Shown here piece after piece: positions 62,782 through 64,000 of a stretch of 64,000 nucleotides of DNA. The stretch is from CAYJEQ01 sp964371155 (lineage in GTDB: Bacteria > Bacillota > Clostridia > Oscillospirales > Ruminococcaceae), in NCBI GenBank assembly GCA_964371155.1, contig CAYJLI010000003.1, forward strand, positions 26,848-90,847, in the 5' to 3' direction. The stretch's first letter is position 1; each line of letters opens with the position of its first letter. Under the pieces are notes generated by a model, which saw nothing but the letters and a program-made list of their open reading frames with translations, was not told the origin of the DNA and did not search any database. The position numbers and the translations under genes were made by a program.

Positions 62782-62800
62782 TCTATTTAGATATGCAAAA

Positions 62801-63775
62801 TTAATTCTGATTAAATATCTCGTTTCGGCATTCATGGGGGAAGATGCTAAGCTTATCACCTGTTAAATTTTCATTGTGCATATATACTGCCGATATAAGG
62901 CTGCTGTCATATGTCTTGTAATAGTAAATTCCCTTATCCGCATTTATGCAAGAGGAATAGACAGTTATATCATGTTTGCCATCCTCATCTATAACAGCTC
63001 CCCTAACCATCCCAACCCCATCGAGAATTCTAAACATTTGCGAAACAGAAGAAGCTTCATTTTCATCGGCTACTGAATTTGTCTTTAGGAAAAACGCCTT
63101 AACAAATCTCGATTCGGAAGAGAAGTCCCCTGGAAGCCCTAAAGCCCCCATTCCAAGGCAGTAATGATTTAATTCAACTTCTCTTGTGAGGGAATTGTCG
63201 GGAGATTTAGCCGATAGTGCCATATAGTTATTTAAATTGTGGAGATGGATATCAAATTTCGGGTTGTTGGTCATTACATTTGTGGGATTATCATGTATAT
63301 ACATGCCACCAGCCATACACTCCACTACAACTGATCCACTCTTATCGCCTATAATAAAATGCAATGTAGGTATAGGTAAGCCCTCCATAAAGGGAAGTGA
63401 GGTTATATTAATTTGCTTTAGTAGTATTAATACTTCGGAAAGCTTTGAGCATTTCCCCAAAACCCAAGGGATGAACTCATTAACAGTGATATTTTGCTTT
63501 TCTTTTATACTTTTATTATATGAAGCAAGTCCAGGGAAATTAAGCCCTGCCATATAAATACCTTTTTCATTTACAGCCTCTGCAAAAAGTGGGTACTCCT
63601 TAACCACCATTGCAGTGCCAATCATGGCGTAGTGGGTATCCATGGGCGGCATTTCTTTAAAATAGAGTGGATAGTTCCTCGGTGCTACTACAATTTTTCT
63701 ATCAAAATCAAAGCTAATGTCCATATTTCTACCAAAATATAAGTCCCCATTCTGCCAACCGATAGCTGTGCACAT
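62801..63775 (-). CDS. Choloylglycine hydrolase family protein (bile salt hydrolase / penicillin V acylase type)
   Basis: N-terminal-nucleophile amidase of 324 residues. Starting at 63775 the protein reads MCTAIGW: Met removal exposes Cys2 as nucleophile. Other family residues are in place: Arg16 and Asp19 (YFGRNMD), the Asn in AGLNFPG, Asn in TNNP(K)FD and Arg in SESRFVK. PRNYPLYF and NLNNYMALS are closer to bile salt hydrolases than to plain penicillin acylases, but substrate cannot be settled by eye. An ATG at 63790 would hide Cys2, and GGAGGAT precedes 63775. Cytoplasmic; no signal peptide. Confidence 0.9.
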   Translation of the reverse strand: MCTAIGWQNGDLYFGRNMDISFDFDRKIVVAPRNYPLYFKEMPPMDTHYAMIGTAMVVKEYPLFAEAVNEKGIYMAGLNFPGLASYNKSIKEKQNITVNEFIPWVLGKCSKLSEVLILLKQINITSLPFMEGLPIPTLHFIIGDKSGSVVVECMAGGMYIHDNPTNVMTNNPKFDIHLHNLNNYMALSAKSPDNSLTREVELNHYCLGMGALGLPGDFSSESRFVKAFFLKTNSVADENEASSVSQMFRILDGVGMVRGAVIDEDGKHDITVYSSCINADKGIYYYKTYDSSLISAVYMHNENLTGDKLSIFPHECRNEIFNQN

Positions 63776-63824
63776 AAAATCATCCTCCAATTTCTTTTAT
63801 TTATCATTATGCCCGTGTAAACTT

Positions 63825-63833
63825 ATTATAGCA
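63825..63833 (-). promoter_or_regulatory. Extended -10 promoter candidate of the amidohydrolase
   Basis: TGCTATAAT on the minus strand (63833-63825), about 50 bases upstream of the start. No good -35 is seen at 17 bases. Confidence 0.4.
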
Positions 63834-63844
63834 TAAAAAACAAA

Positions 63845-63889
63845 ATTTTTATGCCACACTTTTTATTAATCTCAGTGTGGCATAAAAAA
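63845..63889. terminator. Perfect 16-bp hairpin terminator near the right end
   Basis: ATTTTTATGCCACACT (63845-63860) pairs exactly with 63874-63889. Ends in T or A runs on both strands. It probably terminates a minus-strand gene entering from the right. Confidence 0.75.
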
Positions 63890-63936
63890 TAGTAATTATA
63901 TAGCTGATTGAACGGATAAAGAGCAACTCCCACCAT

Positions 63937-64000
63937 TTAGCAGAGGAGTGAAGACTTAATTTTGAGTCTGAGCTTATCGGCAATCATAGCAATGAATTCA
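63937..64000 (-). CDS. C-terminal end of an unidentified minus-strand gene (partial)
   Basis: On the minus strand the sequence is open from the window edge to a TAA at 63939-63937, giving an end EFIAMIADKLRLKIKSSLLC. A terminator hairpin follows at 63889-63845, which supports a real gene end. Too short to identify. Confidence 0.4.
   Translation of the reverse strand, partial: EFIAMIADKLRLKIKSSLLC

Overview
The window is about 64 kb of low-GC DNA from a motile Gram-positive anaerobe of the class Clostridia, probably a gut-associated lineage; family-level placement is not safe from this sequence alone. The evidence is a single large fla/che locus of Firmicutes type: FliY, CheC/CheD/CheV, FlgM-FlgN-FlgK-FlgL-YviE-FliW-CsrA, and no genes for the outer-membrane P and L rings. 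A bile-salt-hydrolase-like enzyme at the right end points to a host-associated life. Three runs of exactly 100 N (14896-14995, 34919-35018, 59124-59223) show that this is a scaffolded draft assembly. All three sit at repeats and are bounded by 55-bp duplicated sequence, so they are assembly joins and not biology.

Layout. 1-1100: a gene tail, a zinc-ribbon membrane protein and a small acidic membrane protein. 1200-5010: the glycolytic operon pgk-tpiA-gpmI. 5100-13350: housekeeping genes, mostly on the minus strand (CrtO-like membrane protein, cca, fapA, a divergent homocysteine-methyltransferase-like protein, argS, ywiB, ddl). 13350-14500: an intergenic multi-hairpin element, then a NusG-II domain gene behind a consensus promoter and a structured leader. 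14650-20480 (minus): flagellin under a sigma-28 promoter with a CsrA-type leader, and the operon cheA-cheW-cheR-cheB. 20675-23213: a YlqG/FlhX pair and a PilZ protein.

23467-49830 is one long plus-strand motility operon: flgB, fliE, fliF-G-H-I-J-K, flgD, a TIGR02530 protein, flgE, flbD, motA, motB, fliM, cheY, flgC, fliY, fliO-P-Q-R, flhB, flhA, a sigma-28 gene, two rod/hook-type genes, cheC, cheD, cheV, a ParA ATPase and a ComFB-domain protein. flgC has moved about 13 kb from its usual place between flgB and fliE. flhF, flhG and fliL are not in the locus. 49937-59984 carries the late genes: fliD-fliS-fliT-like, a nucleotidyltransferase-like protein, flgM-flgN-flgK-flgL-yviE and fliW-csrA. 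Near-identical sigma-28 promoters precede flagellin, fliD and flgM. 60086-64000 holds a DUF606 transporter, lysS, the choloylglycine hydrolase family gene and the tail of a gene that runs off the end.

How it works together (inference from known systems). A sigma-A promoter at 23467 would drive basal body, export gate, motor and sigma-28. FlgM would hold sigma-28 until the hook is complete. Sigma-28 then turns on filament, cap, hook-junction and chaperone genes, and CsrA/FliW tune flagellin translation. The least explained structures are a 202-bp tandem repeat with nested inverted repeats between yviE and fliW (58862-59278) and a cluster of hairpins inside an outer inverted repeat at 13663-13810.
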